Source: Sphaerosporella brunnea
Lineage: Eukaryota; Ascomycota; Pezizomycetes; Pezizales; Pyronemataceae
DNA length: 64,000 nt
Direction: 5' to 3'
Assembly: GCA_008704415.1 (NCBI GenBank)
Contig: VXIS01000020.1
Location: forward strand, 62,001-126,000
The position numbers and the translations under genes were made by a program. Below the pieces are notes generated by a model. The model did no database searches, was not told where the DNA came from, and saw only the letters and a list, made by a program, of their open reading frames with translations. Numbering within the stretch: position 1 is the stretch's first letter; every line of letters begins with the position of its first letter. This document shows, piece by piece, positions 21,760 through 38,736 of this stretch.

Positions 21760-24700
21760 AGTAGTGGGCTTGTACCATTAGGAGAGGTGTATGCCCGGTG
21801 GGCTGGTGTATGATTGCGGCTGTGGCTGTATGGTATAAACTTGAGATTTTGCTCACCTTGGAACACGAGTGAGTGTGTGATCACAGTATCTCACTCGAGA
21901 CATCGGATTGGATTGCCAAAGTGTTGTACCCCGGCTGTTCGAGTGTGGACCGATGGCCCGGCCTCGGCAGCTGCTGTTAAACTGGAAAGCTGTGTATTCT
22001 CGAGTGACATATCCTAATCACACAATTTCACTCGTTGCTATTGCTGGCTGGTCGTTGCTTCCTGCTTTCTGTGGTGCGACGAGGAACGCACGGCGGCCAA
22101 AACCTCGCTTTTTTGGTGGGGGGCGTTACACCCTAAAACTACGCACGCACAGGAGGTGCAAGACCTCGATAATCATGATGGCGGGCAACACAGGTGAGGA
22201 GAGAGAGAAAAAAAAAATGCATCTTCCCGCACACACTCCTGGCGAGTACGCCTCGTTTGTGCCACTTTGTGGGTTGGGGTTGGTATCTACGCGATAGTAC
22301 TAGTACGCAATGCGAGATCAATCCATGCAAGCCTGCGACCTGAATATGTGCATAGAGTATCTGCATGCAGATGGAACTCTGCGGCTCTTCTGGCCGTGGG
22401 AGGAGGTGGGGAGGATTTGCTCGCGAGGCAGTGGGTGGCTATTCAGGCTTGAAAAGATGCTTTTCGTGCTTTTCAGGAGTATGAGAGACTTGACTTGACC
22501 CGCCGCCCCCCGTATGACTGCGTTTTTGGGTGTTTTTTGTTGTTGCTTTTTTTTTTTTTTTTTTTTTGGCTTGACGGTGCTGCCTGACGGAAATGTTTCC
22601 GTCCAGAGTGAGATCAGCACCAAAGGCGGCGTGCAACACGGGAAACGAGGCGTGAGGAGCCAAGACAACCACGCGAATTATATCTGTTCAGAGTTTAGGA
22701 GGAGGAGGAGGAGGAGGAGGAGGAGGATGCCGTTCGGTGCACGAGCGAAGGAAGAAAGTGCAGCTCACCCACGAGCTCTAGCTCTAGCTTCATGCATGGC
22801 CGTTTCCTGCAACTCCCTTCTTTTAGCGCCTAAGCGCCTCGAGTTGTGAGTACGGAATTGGCCATGGGAATGAGCAGGAGGGGGGGAATACGCCCATGTG
22901 GGATGGATGGTAGGAGCTTAATCTTATGCCACTTGGCCAACGAGCGGGTTTTGCAGTGAAGTAAGCTACGGCTACGGCTGGAAAGCTAATCTTTCATCTT
23001 GAACGCACGATGTCGATGCAGCATTACTTACCTACAGCAGGGTCCGCGATCCTACTTTTCCTTCGTTCGGTTGGGTTTGTTGGAGGCGGCGGCGGCGGGC
23101 GGGCGCCAGATGTTAGTGTGCGCGCGCCGGAAACTCCCTTTTTCCTTTTCCTTTTGCAGGTCGGCCGCGACTTCCCCTGGCGGCACAAGATGCCTGGAGG
23201 GTAGGCTACTGGAGGGGATCATGATCATCTCTAGATGGCGCATTTACAAAAGCCCCACCACCACCAACTCCCCAAGAGATTAGATGGATAGATGAGATCT
23301 TTTTTTTTTTTTTTTTTTTTTTTTCGCTTTGGGTGGGTTAACGGCAAACAGAGGGGACTTTGAAGGTTGAATGCTTCCACCCGACCCCGCCCGCCCTGGT
23401 TCAAACAGGGACTGGAAACGTGCTCCAGGTCGTCAAGAATAGATAGAGGCGATAGGGAGTGGTTTTGCTTTCTTTTCGAGATCAACACGACGGGGTGTAG
23501 GTGGGTTTCTTTGTGGGTGGAAATGGCCAGTGCGGGTGCTGCGCTGAGACAGGCACTTCCTGCCGCAGACGATTGATTCTGGCGGTGAGAGGGAGCGAGT
23601 GCGCCTTACACGCAAGGGGCGGGCTAAAAACAAGCTGGCCAGCCGAAAAGACGCTGGTCACCCCCCTCGCCCAAACATTGCCTGCCACACCTGGCCAATC
23701 AGCGCTGCCCGCCTCGACAGCGGACCCTGGCCACACATCCCTGGGCGGCGACCCGACCAGCCAAAGTGTGCCTCCTTCCGCGCTGCGCGAGTACCAGACA
23801 TGTCCATACATACAGACAGCCAACCAACCTGACCACCAACCACCACCAGATTCACCACTCCTGCTTGTGTGCCGCACCACACCCCCTCCCCCCCCGTGAA
23901 GCCTGGTCCTTATTGCAACCTCGTCTTCTTCTAACCTCCAACCCCGCCACATCCCTCACCTCTCCCGTGCGCGCAGACTCATTTACTCCCAAACTCCAAC
24001 CTCCGACACCGCCGGGCCTGTTTTGAACATCTGCAGTCGTTTCGGAAGATCTGCATCTGTCTACTATTGGGAACTCCACAACACCCATATGACAAGCGGC
24101 AGCACTCGGTGAAAAGCAAGAGCGAGAGAGAGAAAAAAAAAAAAAAAAAAATCTCAGAAACTCCTACAAACCCATTCACACTTCACCAGTCAGAAGAGGG
24201 CAGCGCTGTCAGTTGTGTTGTTCTTCTCATCGCATATTCACCTGCGGTTGCGCGCACACGCCGTTCGTTCGTTCGTTCGTCAGTCGGTCAGTCCGGCTGT
24301 CTTGGGAGAGGGGCCGACAACTCTTCGTGCGTCGAATCACTCTGCTCCCTCCAGCTCTTACCTGCATTTTCCACTCACACACACCACTTTCCCTGCGCGT
24401 AGGCAAGTACTTTAGCAGCGGAACCCACATATCCAACCCCGTCCATCAGCCAGTATCCCGCAACCCACTACGTATTCCCCTAGTTCGCTTTGCAACCTCA
24501 TCAGTCGAGTAGTCGAGTAGTCGAGTCCGAGTCGAGTTTCCGCCCTCATTTTTTTTTACCGCTTCGGATTTATTATTGCCCCTCCACCTTTTTTGCAACC
24601 TCTTGATCCTCCATTCGCAAACGGCGAGGAAAATTGCCCACGCGCTACGAAGTCGTTTCCGTGACATCGCGACGCATATATTCCATTCCATATACACGTT

Positions 24701-25062
24701 ACATTATTGTAACTTGCTAGAGCGGGGATTTAGCTATTTGTTGCTATTCCGGCCGGACTTCTGGGCTTTGTTGGGTTTTATGGCTAGTGGCAGTTAAAGT
24801 TGGCTTGCTTCGACTAGCTTTGCGCTGCGCTGCTCAGCTCTGCTGTTCCGACATCTGTTTGCGGAACCGGAACCCCCCCCTCCCAGCTCATTTTTTTTTT
24901 TCGATTTCGATCACATCGTCGGTCTGCCGTCGTTTCTCGGGATACCCTTCGCGGCCATCTCCAGTCTAGCTCTCCGCATTTGCAGACACAAGCAGATACA
25001 AACAAATACCATACCAATACACGTCTGAACGGGTGCGAACGACAGTCAGTATAAGAAGAAGA
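21760..25062. other. long gene-free region upstream of Med15
   Basis: 3.3 kb without a supportable gene. It contains T runs (22549-22567, 23300-23324), an A run (24131-24150), a GGA repeat (22698-22728) and short TTCG and TCGAG repeats (24266-24281, 24502-24537). The last kilobase before Med15 is pyrimidine-rich and has the look of a long leader. Open frames here are short and biased. Confidence 0.6.
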
Positions 25063-30092
<5,030 letters not shown>

Positions 30093-31766
30093 GCGCGCGG
30101 TGGGTGGTTGGTATATGGGGTGTGAACTTTTCATTTGTTGTCGTTTTGCATGAACTTGGGCGGCGACGGCGTGGCAGGCGTCTTTTGCTTTGTTTTGCTT
30201 TGCTTTTCACTTTGACATTTTCTTTCTTGATATCAAGACGGAAGGAGGACACTGGGGGTTTCCGTTTCTTATTCTATTGTAACTTTTTTTGCACTGAACG
30301 GAATTTTTTTATTGCCTTTGTTATTCTCGGGCGGTGGTTAAAGACGATGGGTGGCGTTTTAGGGTTTTTCTTCAGTGGGGATCATCTATAACGGGGGGGG
30401 GTTTTGCCTTTTATTTTCCGCTTTTGCTTTTCTGGGAGGAAGGTGAGGTACGTAGCGCGTAGCGCAGGAGGGTGGGTGCACTGTATTAGTACGTATTTGA
30501 TTCGGAGGAATAAAAGGGGAGAGGATTTGCAAGCACTCGAGGCACGGAGATGAAGTGATCTCCTACATACGGTGAAACGTGGGACTCGTGGCAGGAGGGA
30601 GGGGGGATCTACTTTGCGGGGTGCAACGGCGCGCGGTTTCGGATTTGCGGGCTTGCCTTGCCCCTGGTGAGGGTGGGTTGGGCATGCATACATTGCACGT
30701 GTGCTGTCATCCAGCCACGACGTCACGACGAAAAAACCCCCTGTTATGCGGCAAGAGATATATGATTGGAGAAAGCTTGACCAGTGCAGCGAGTGCGAAG
30801 TTGTGATCCTGTTCTCTGTGGTCGTGTGGCATGTAAGCCTTATAACCAACTGCCCGGATATAGCCTCGCCGGGAATGTGCTTAAGCACGGTCCGGCTTGA
30901 GCGGATCGTTGGTGCTGATAATGTCGAGGCTTTAGGCCTTTTTTTTTCTGGAGTGGATGGAGGTGTGCACGAGCAGGCATAGATAGAGAGGTGGCCTGTG
31001 CTGGCTGGTATCTAGAGTCTCAGGGCGCTGGGGAAATGATTTGCGCTGGACAGGGCTGGGTGATAGAGGGTGATAAAGGATTTGAGGTTTGATATTATTT
31101 TCGAATCTCGGGATTTGTTGTGCATGAGTTGATTTGGCGGTGGCAATACCGAGACCCCCCGTTTGGACAGCTCGGTATGGGAGAGTGACGAAGAGAACTG
31201 TGAGGCTCTCCTTGCCATGAATCCACACAACGAACCGCCAAAAGCCCGAAAGTTTTATGCAAATAAAAAACCCGAACCTCTCTATCCTCAGCAAAGTGTG
31301 TCGCCAATCACTGCCTCTGTAAATGCTCCGGCTCCGGTGTGATGTCAAGTCGGAAATCCGACGTCCGTATGTTGAAAATGCGCAACCGATGCCGACACTG
31401 GCACCGCTCGGCGGGGGCCCCACGGCCTCAGCCTTGTATGGCTAGGTGACTGCGTGGTGGGGCAATTTCCATGCCCTATGACATTTCCATTCCGGATCCT
31501 CCTGGCAAGGCTAGCTAGCACCAGCGACGATCAAGCGGCAGATCTTCAACTCGACCGACCGAATGAGGTCCGGAGAACGTAACCGCGCCGCGGAGGAGCA
31601 GAAACGTGGCAACCGCACAGATTTAAGTTCAGGCGCTGACATCAGTTGATGCGCGGGGCGGCGGCGGGGTGCTTTATATATCGACCACCCGCGTTCTCCC
31701 CCGACTCTGACTGGCTGCTGCGTCGACATCTTCCCTTCCCGCTCGAGCCGATATATTGTGCTAGCT
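30093..31766. other. gene-free interval
   Basis: 1.67 kb between Med15 and the small secreted protein. T-rich just after the Med15 stop (3' end) and otherwise without a recognisable gene. Confidence 0.6.
31673..31680 (+). promoter_or_regulatory. possible TATA box
   Basis: TTTATATA lies 87 bases before the ATG of the cysteine-rich secreted protein, a plausible distance for a fungal TATA box. No experimental support is implied. Confidence 0.35.
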
Positions 31767-32482
31767 ATGAATCAGCTATCGTTACTCCTTCTGCTCCTTA
31801 TTACGAGCCCGCTCCTGTGCGCAGCCACCCCGCAAGCAAACGGCCCCACGCCACCAGTCGAGCCTTTCGGCGGCTCCGTCGTGTGCCCGCCGCCAAAAAC
31901 AGAGGCGACCACAGATCCCGTCTACTTCTTTAAATCCCTGGATAGACTCTTGACGAGTCCTGCCACCTCGCCGTTCCTGGGCGATAGCGACCTTGCCACG
32001 CGTCGTCGCTGCTACCAGAACAGCCCCGTGAACGGGTGCACGACGGTCGCCAAGTACCGCGACGCTGCCATCCAGGTGTGTGGAGAGCCATACCTGTCGA
32101 TGCTGTGCGAGGACGTGGCGTGGGCGTGCGAGGAGATTCTGGGAGCGTGCAAACCTCTTGGTGCTGGCGGGGCGCTGGTGGTGGTGGATGATGGCGTCAC
32201 GGGCCAGGCGTTCGTAGTGAAGATGGTTGCGTTGGAGACGTATGAGCTGCATGGTGAGAGGGAGGGGGATGATGGCGATGCGGGGAATAGTACGGCAACA
32301 TCGCAGGTGAGAGAAAGGAGTTGGTTTTTTTAGGTGTTTTTTTTCTTTGTTTTTTTTGTTTTTTTGTTTTGTTTTTTCCCCGCGCTAACTATTCGCTATT
32401 CGTCGACTGAAAGATTGTGAGATTATTCTCCTGGGTGTTCTTGGGCGCTTTGGTTTACCTCACCTATCGTGTATGTGTATGA
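31767..32482 (+). CDS. cysteine-rich secretory protein with C-terminal membrane anchor, unknown family
   Basis: Exon 1 is 31767-32306 and exon 2 is 32414-32482, giving 202 residues. The 107-base intron starts CAG/GTGAGA, has a GCTAAC branch-site-like sequence and ends GAAAG. Without splicing the frame would end 26 bases later in a run of T. Residues 1-20 are a signal peptide (MNQLSLLLLLLITSPLLCAA). The ectodomain of about 160 residues has seven cysteines: VCPPP, RRCYQ, NGCTT, QVCGE, MLCED, WACEE and GACKP, and one NST glycosylation site. Exon 2 encodes a hydrophobic tail (VRLFSWVFLGALVYLTYRV) that would anchor it as a type I membrane protein. I recognise no family. The product could be a cell-surface or effector-like protein; that is inference. 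Confidence 0.68.
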
Positions 32483-33487
32483 AGCTGGTGTTGTATCTAG
32501 GAATAACTACGGCGTTGTACATACGTATGTGTGCCCAGAACTCATCGATAATGAAGTCCGTACTGGTTGATTGGGTCCTAGTAGACAAACATCAGTGCGC
32601 ACACACTGCATTCGCGAGATGGACGAAACTGCCTGATTGGGTGGGTGCATGCAGCCTTAGAAGCCCCTTTCAGCTGCGGGCCGACGACACGGCACGCTGT
32701 GCACTCCCCTCCAATGGTCCGGGACCAGCTGAGACAGTTTTGGGCGGAGCAATAACCAGACACGGCCAGCTTCTCGCAGCATCCGAAGCATCTCATATGC
32801 AGGTACAGCATATCTATACGAGTACATCTTATACACCTTAGTTATCTTTTGCTTTTCTTCTTCCCTGTTGGCAAAAAGTGTTTTTTTTTTTTCTTTTTCT
32901 TTTTTTCCTTTGATTTACTTACTCTAGAGTAGAAGTCGAGTGGAGTGAAGTTACATCTGGATACCGAGCGCGCCTAAATATATCGCGGCTAGCACAGTGA
33001 GCGAAGACCTCAAACTAGTGATTCCTGCTAACAGAACCGCCGGGGAGGGGCTCCGGCGACAGGTCTGTGCGGAGGATTCGAAGTTCCAGAAGCTCTTGCG
33101 TTAACGTTCAACTGAACCAAATGTCGATTTCGCCCGCCTGCGGCGCCCTATGGATGCCACCACCACCACCACCACCACCCACCATCCATCGCTTTGTCCA
33201 CGTCAGAGATGGGATATATCCAGTTTAGGCCAGCCGCAGAACTGAAAGACACGGCAGAGACTGCTGCTGCTGGTGGTGGTGAGCCATTCTGTATGCAGGA
33301 CACCTTACTGCGTGGGTACGTCCCTACCCGAGTTGTGGGCCCAATCGAAATCTCTACGCCTATTCCCGCGACCAGGGAGGAGGCGGATGAGCGAGGAGGA
33401 GGAGGAGGAGGAGGAGGAGGAGAGCCATGCCCATAAAATGTCCCCCCCCTCCCCCTCCCCGCTCCTCCTCCCACTTCTTCACCAGCA
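32483..33487. other. gene-free interval
   Basis: 1 kb between two secreted-protein genes on the same strand. T-rich block at 32880-32910 and GGT/GGA repeats just before the next start (33160-33180, 33396-33423). No gene seen. Confidence 0.6.
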
Positions 33488-34335
33488 ATGATCTCCCCAC
33501 CGCAGCTACTCCTCGCCCCGCTCCTCCTCCTCCTTCTGCTGCTGCTGACCCCCCTAGTCGCAGCATCAGAAGACTACTACCAATCCCCCAGTGCCTTCCG
33601 CGCCGCAGTCCTCAAGACGCACAACCGGTACCGCGCCGAGCACGGCGCCGTGCCGGCGCTGAAATGGTCTTCGGCGGCAGCTTCATACGCGCAGGGGGTT
33701 GCAGACCGGTGCAAATGGTCTCATTCCGTACTTGCCCCCCCCCCCCCCTTCCCCTTCCCCTTCCTCCTACTTCCCACAGAGATGTACTGAACGTAGGGTG
33801 GCGGTGGTCAAAAAACCAGGGCGGCAAATACGGTGAGAACCTAGCCGCCGGCCACCAAGACGTCGCGAGTGCGGTCACCGACTGGGGCGACGAACGCAAA
33901 GACTACAACTGGGGAAACCCGGGGTGGAACCCGCAAGCGGGCCATTTTACCGCCATAGTCTGGAAGAGCAGTAGCAGTGTGGGCTGCGCTGCAAAGAAGT
34001 GTGCTCACATCGATGGCGCAGGATTCGGCGGTTGGTAAGTTTTTTTTCTCTTTCTTTTATTTCTTTTGTTTTTTTTTTATTCCCCCCCCCCCCCCCCCCT
34101 CCCCTTCATTTGCTCTCCTGTCTAGCTATCTATCTATCATCTATCTAGGGGCTGGCTAATAATGATACATAGGTTCTTTGTTTGCGAGTATTGGACCCCC
34201 GGAAATGTTATGGGCCAGTTCAAGCAGAACGTGCTCCCCTACAAGAAAGGGAGGAGATGGATGGGAAGTCCTGCTAGCATGGCTGGGTCCACAGCGAAGC
34301 GGGATGCGGAGGCGGAGGGGGAGGAGGACCGGTAA
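33488..34335 (+). CDS. CAP superfamily (SCP/PR-1-like) secreted protein
   Basis: Three exons (33488-33727, 33820-34034, 34173-34335) give 205 residues. Residues 1-26 are a signal peptide with a long leucine core. The CAP domain follows: FRAAVLKTHNRYRAEHGAVP, LKWSSAAASYAQGVADRCKW, KYGENLAAG, then the two signatures GHFTAIVWKSSSSVGCA (CAP1) and FVCEYWTPGNVMGQFKQNV (CAP2). The conserved His and Glu of the CAP cavity are in place. Fungal members (yeast Pry proteins) are secreted and bind sterols or other lipids. The C-terminal tail of about 40 residues is basic then acidic. Both introns are long for the region (92 and 138 bases) and each carries a C run of 14 or more; the second also has CTAT repeats. 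CAP2 is whole only after splicing. Confidence 0.92.
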
Positions 34336-34804
34336 ACAAAACAATAGCTGGGAAGGAAAAAGAAAAAGTGATTTGGATACCCAACTACCGGTTAGTTTTA
34401 AAAATATATATGGAATAGCAGTCTTCATGTAGTCATGGTTGCCTGTGTCACTTGTGTGAAGGCCGGAGGTTGGATCAACCAACCATAAGGCATTCTCGAT
34501 CCTTTCCGGCGGTCAACCTACATATGTGTCTCTCCTCATGGATGACAGCTGCAACCTCAGTTCTCAAAATGGAACCAAACACAACATACACATCACCACA
34601 TTGTTCGACCGTGAAACGTCATTAGCGATTGTGCCGTCTAATCCTAGTTATTACACACGATGTAGCACCCGGGTATCCGCCTACTGCAAAGACAAAAGAC
34701 GCCCCGCATTCTCGGCAAGAGTTTCGCCCTCACATTTTACTCCCGCCACCTTGATCGTCCTGCGTCTCAGTCAGCACCTGCACAAGCACACGAAACCGAA
34801 GGAC
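34336..34804. other. convergent intergenic region
   Basis: 469 bases between the stop codons of the CAP gene (+) and the aminotransferase (-). No gene seen. Confidence 0.65.
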
Positions 34805-36391
34805 CTACCTATTCAGCCCCTTCTCGACGAGGTCCCACGGCATGGAGAAAACGATCCTGAACCAGCCAGGGGATTCACTCTTGAAATCCTCGCCGGCGCC
34901 GAAATTAACGCCACCCTGCATGAGCCGCTTTGCCAGGTCCCTCTCCGCCTCCCAAGTAGCAGCGGAAAGGTACGGAGACAAATCGATCCACAAGAACAGC
35001 GCCGCATTTCTTTTTTCCCATTTTAGTTTTTATCTCCGAATATGAAGTGGTGTGTGTTGGGGGGAGGGCGGGGGCGGGGGAGGTTATGGACTCACGCTTT
35101 AGCACGGTACTTGATCCCGTGCTTTCTCAGAAGCGCAGTCGCGCGCTTGTAGTTCTCACCCAGGCGTTTGCTGTTGGTGTCAATCCACATCTTGATGAAG
35201 CCCTCATCATTTAAAATGGCACTCCACGTCCTGTCCGAGATTGAGCTCGGCCAGCCAAAGACAGACACCGCGCCGAATCCCTGGAGAACCTGCTTGTTGT
35301 GCTGGGAAATGAATGCGCCGACTCGGAAGCCGTTGGCGCTCCAATCCTATATCCACGTTGTTAACCAGCAGCGACTACACTAGCGTGGGGAAGAAGCCTA
35401 CCTTGCTCATACCATACAACACATGGACCAGGGCAGGCTCGATGACTCCGTCGAGGGGAATACTGAGAGCACTAGTGAAAGTCGGGGCATCAGGTGCCTC
35501 CTCGTTGTCGAATTTCGAAAGTGCATAGATCTCATCGCTGATGAAGTGGATCCCGCGTTTCTGGCACATTTTCATAAGGGCCACCAGGGCTTCACGGGTA
35601 TAACACTCTCCTGTTTTTCCACGTCATCAACCCCACCCACCTTGTTGCTCTAGGTACTCCTGCCTGAAGAACTTACCCAGCGGGTTATGCGGGTTGCACA
35701 GCACCAGCGCCCGTACCCTTCCACTCGCTCCGGGACGGGACTCAAACTCTTCGAGCGCCTTCTCATACCACTGCACACAGTCCACGGCAAAAGGATCGGA
35801 TAATTCGAACGCAACAGGCACAACGTTCACCTCTGCACGGGCCTCGAAGTCGTGCGGGAACGCCATGTAGAACGGACGGCCGATGAGGATTCCATCTCCC
35901 GGGTTCGCGAGCGCCCAAGCCACAAGTTCCAGCACCGCCGAAACACCCGAAGACATGGAGATGTGCTGCGGCAGCACCGGGGTGGCAGGGGAGAAGTATG
36001 TATTCATGAGCTTTGCCAGGCCGCTTCGGAGGGAGACACTGCCTGTGGGGCCGGTGCCATAGGTGCAGTCGAAATCATCTACTGACAACTAATGGGGGCT
36101 GTTATTTCCTTCCAAGTCCTGTGTGTAGCCTTATGTTGGCCTACATTTTTGTTTATGAACTCGATGAGTTCTTCATACATCAATGCCTAAGTCATTCCCT
36201 CACGTTAGCTCAAGCACACATCCTTCTCCGCATTCTCTTACATTTTCAGCCACCCCCAAGTTGATGATTCCCTCCGGGTTCGTCTCCCTATCATACAGGT
36301 TCGCAGCAAGAGCCTCATATTTTTCCAGGAGGGTATTGTCCACAATTTTTGCGGCTGCTCGCGAGGAAAGGAATGGGAATAGTTCCTGCAT
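34805..36391 (-). CDS. PLP-dependent aminotransferase, ACC-synthase-like
   Basis: Six exons on the minus strand (36391-36242, 36186-36145, 36088-35677, 35610-35402, 35346-35096, 35009-34805) give 422 residues. It has the fold-type I aminotransferase order: INLGVAENALMYEELIEF, DCTYGTGPTGSVSLRSGLAK, VLCNPHNPLGECYTREALV, the aspartate motif FISDEIYALS, the PLP-lysine segment LYGMSKDWSANGFRVG (Lys271), and near the end FLWIDLSPYLSAATW with WFRIVFSMPW. The AEN and YGTGPTGS patterns and the SKDW segment are those of 1-aminocyclopropane-1-carboxylate synthases and related fungal enzymes. Many fungal relatives are ordinary transaminases, so ethylene-precursor synthesis should not be assumed. Exon 2 is 42 bases. 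The first exon could have more upstream sequence, but the ATG at 36391 fits. Confidence 0.9.
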
Positions 36392-36928
36392 GTTGAAGGG
36401 TGTTGAAGGCGTTCACAGAATCACAGAGGTAGAAGGGAAGCTTGGTGGGGGGATAAGGAACTCTCTCTACTCTAGCTCGACGTCACGTTACACGCTAAAT
36501 CTACTCACACCAGATCTCGCGTGCATTTCTAAGCGTCTTTTAAGAAGCCCTCTAGCCATTTAGATGAGGTTTTCAATTGGTAAGCTACCCAGTTGCTGAT
36601 CGGAACGGGACTGATCTTCACCCGCCGGACAGTTAATGGCTTTCCTGATCTACCAAGAGGTCTTCGGGGGTTATATAATAGTGGAACCAAGGACAACGGA
36701 GTACCAGGCCTAAAGTGCAATGTAGATTATACCCAGGCTGAAATGGCAGCGAAAGTAAATGCGGCCACTTCAGAAATATAAGAAATGTAACTCAACAACA
36801 AAGGAACAATAGCCAACTCTTGATCAAAAAACACCGCCATACGCCAACCCAGCCAAATACTCATAATCATACGAAAGGAACAAAAAAAGAGACAGATGTC
36901 CCCCCAATATACTTCTCACATATATCAT
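36392..36928. other. gene-free interval
   Basis: 537 bases between the aminotransferase start and the Nse3 stop, both on the minus strand. No gene or repeat seen. Confidence 0.65.
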
Positions 36929-38045
36929 CTATTCATCATCGTCATCGTCGACTGGCCTCGCCCTCCTTCCTTTCCTCGCCGGTGCCTGGCGGCCAGGCGC
37001 CTCCCCGTTCTCGCCCTCCTGCTGGAAGTTTGCCTTAAGCTCGACACCCGCGCTCCTCTTAAACCTCGCATCCAGATCATCCGGCGTATTATCTCCGTAA
37101 ACAGTACGAATCAAGCTTTTGACACCCTCCTCTCCGATCTCCACCTTAGCTCTGGGGCCAAGATGGTAATCGTAACTGGCATCATCAGACGCAGCATCCT
37201 TGACGCGCACAATGTACCCATGTTTCTGCATTGTCTGGAGCACCTTCTCCGTCTTCTCGATAGGGGTCCACTCATCCGCGTGCATGCGCCTCAAATACCG
37301 GTTGAGCTTCGTCGCGGGCAGAGCTCTACCGTTCAAATATATCAACGCCGTAACAAACGACACCATAGCGGTGTAGGTTTGTTCCTTGAAGCCGGACGGG
37401 TATAGAATCTCGGGGGCACGGTATTGCTCCGGCAACGTAGATGTGAGCACATATGATTTCGACGAAGTAGCCGCCTTATCGGCAGCGTGAGCTGCGCGGC
37501 GTGCCGCAAGCCTCGTCTTGTCACGCTGCGGAAGCTCAGTAAGCTCCATGCCAAAGACATTTCTGAGCTCGGTTTGTGCGAGGGCAAAGATATCCTTGAA
37601 CTGTCTGCTGCTGGAGCCCAAAACTGCCGTCCAGTCAGCATACTCTTCGCCGGAGCAGATATGTAGAGGGAGAGAAAAGCACCTTTGGCACTGATATCCG
37701 GCCTCTTGATCGGCTGCCTAGACAGTTCCTGTGCAAGCGCAAATCTGACAAAGTTCTTTGTCAACTGCTCCTTGCGCATCTCGCCGTGGGCATTTTCATC
37801 GTCCAGATCTGCATCGGCATCGCCCATGTCTACATCCTCCGATTCTTCCGTCGATGCGCGCCGGTTGCGCTGGGCACCACCCCGTCTTGAGGATTCGCCA
37901 TGTTGACTCTGAGTTGCGATTCTACGGCGCTGCGTCTGAGATTGCGTACCGCGGATCTCGCTTTCCTAGACAACGATTAGTGGGACTGGGAGACGCTTGG
38001 GAGGGAAGGAGGAAGTACAGCGGGGCGCTTGCGGGTTGGACGCAT
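36929..38045 (-). CDS. NSE3: SMC5-SMC6 complex subunit Nse3 (MAGE-homology domain)
   Basis: Three exons (38045-38019, 37965-37683, 37623-36929) give 334 residues. The first exon encodes just MRPTRKRPA; its intron is 53 bases with a CTAAT branch-like site. An acidic/Gln-rich stretch follows, then the MAGE homology domain at about residues 85-290: FVRFALAQELSRQPIKRPDI, FKDIFALAQTELRNVFGMEL, SYVLTSTLPEQYRAPEILYP, MVSFVTALIYLNGRALPATK and KVLQTMQKHGYIVRV. Outside animals a single MAGE protein is typical, and it is Nse3, which with Nse1 and Nse4 forms the DNA-binding and ubiquitin-ligase head of the SMC5/6 genome-maintenance complex. The tail is basic then ends in a run of aspartates. The tiny first exon is my inference from splice signals; the rest is firm. 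Confidence 0.9.
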
Positions 38046-38736
38046 GATTGTACTTGGTATTGGCCAGTGTTTGTGGTGGTGATGATTGTTGGAAGAAAGA
38101 CGCGAGGCCAACGCGTTGATCACTGATCAGTGACACGTTAGCCGAACGAGTCACAGTCACTCACTCAAAGATTGATTGATGGAGAAAACTCGAGGTTGAT
38201 CCCAAAGAATGCTTTCGAATTGGGTCCTCTATTCTGTTCCTCCAACGCCGGCTAACATGCACCAAGGATCTATCTATTTTCATTCCACCTTTTCTTTTCC
38301 TTTTTCACACTCCCATCCGAAACAGAATTGCACATCACGCCATGAATTCATATCTCCCAAAAACCTTACCAAACGTGTCCCCCATCCATCCAAGACAAAA
38401 AAAGAAACAGTACATAGCTAAAATACAAGAATCTCATGGCAGCAACGCTCCCTTGAGAAGAGAAAAGCTGTTCAACATCAGCTTCAAGCAAGATAGCCGG
38501 GTCACAGCACACCAGAACATACGCACCGATTCCAGCCAGCCAACAAAAGAAGCCACTGCATAAAGAAAAAAGAAAAAGAAAAAATGTTTAAAGCATACAT
38601 GTATACAATCGAATCGAAGAAATGGTAAAGTGAAAAATGTAAAACCCCTCAAAATACTTAAAGAATACAAAGCCAGCCCCATAATGCCATTTCCATGCCA
38701 TGCCATGCCGAAATTCCCAAATGTACTCTAACCACA
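38046..38736. other. gene-free interval
   Basis: 691 bases between the Nse3 start and the Mot1 stop. A-rich around 38556-38583. No gene seen. Confidence 0.65.
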
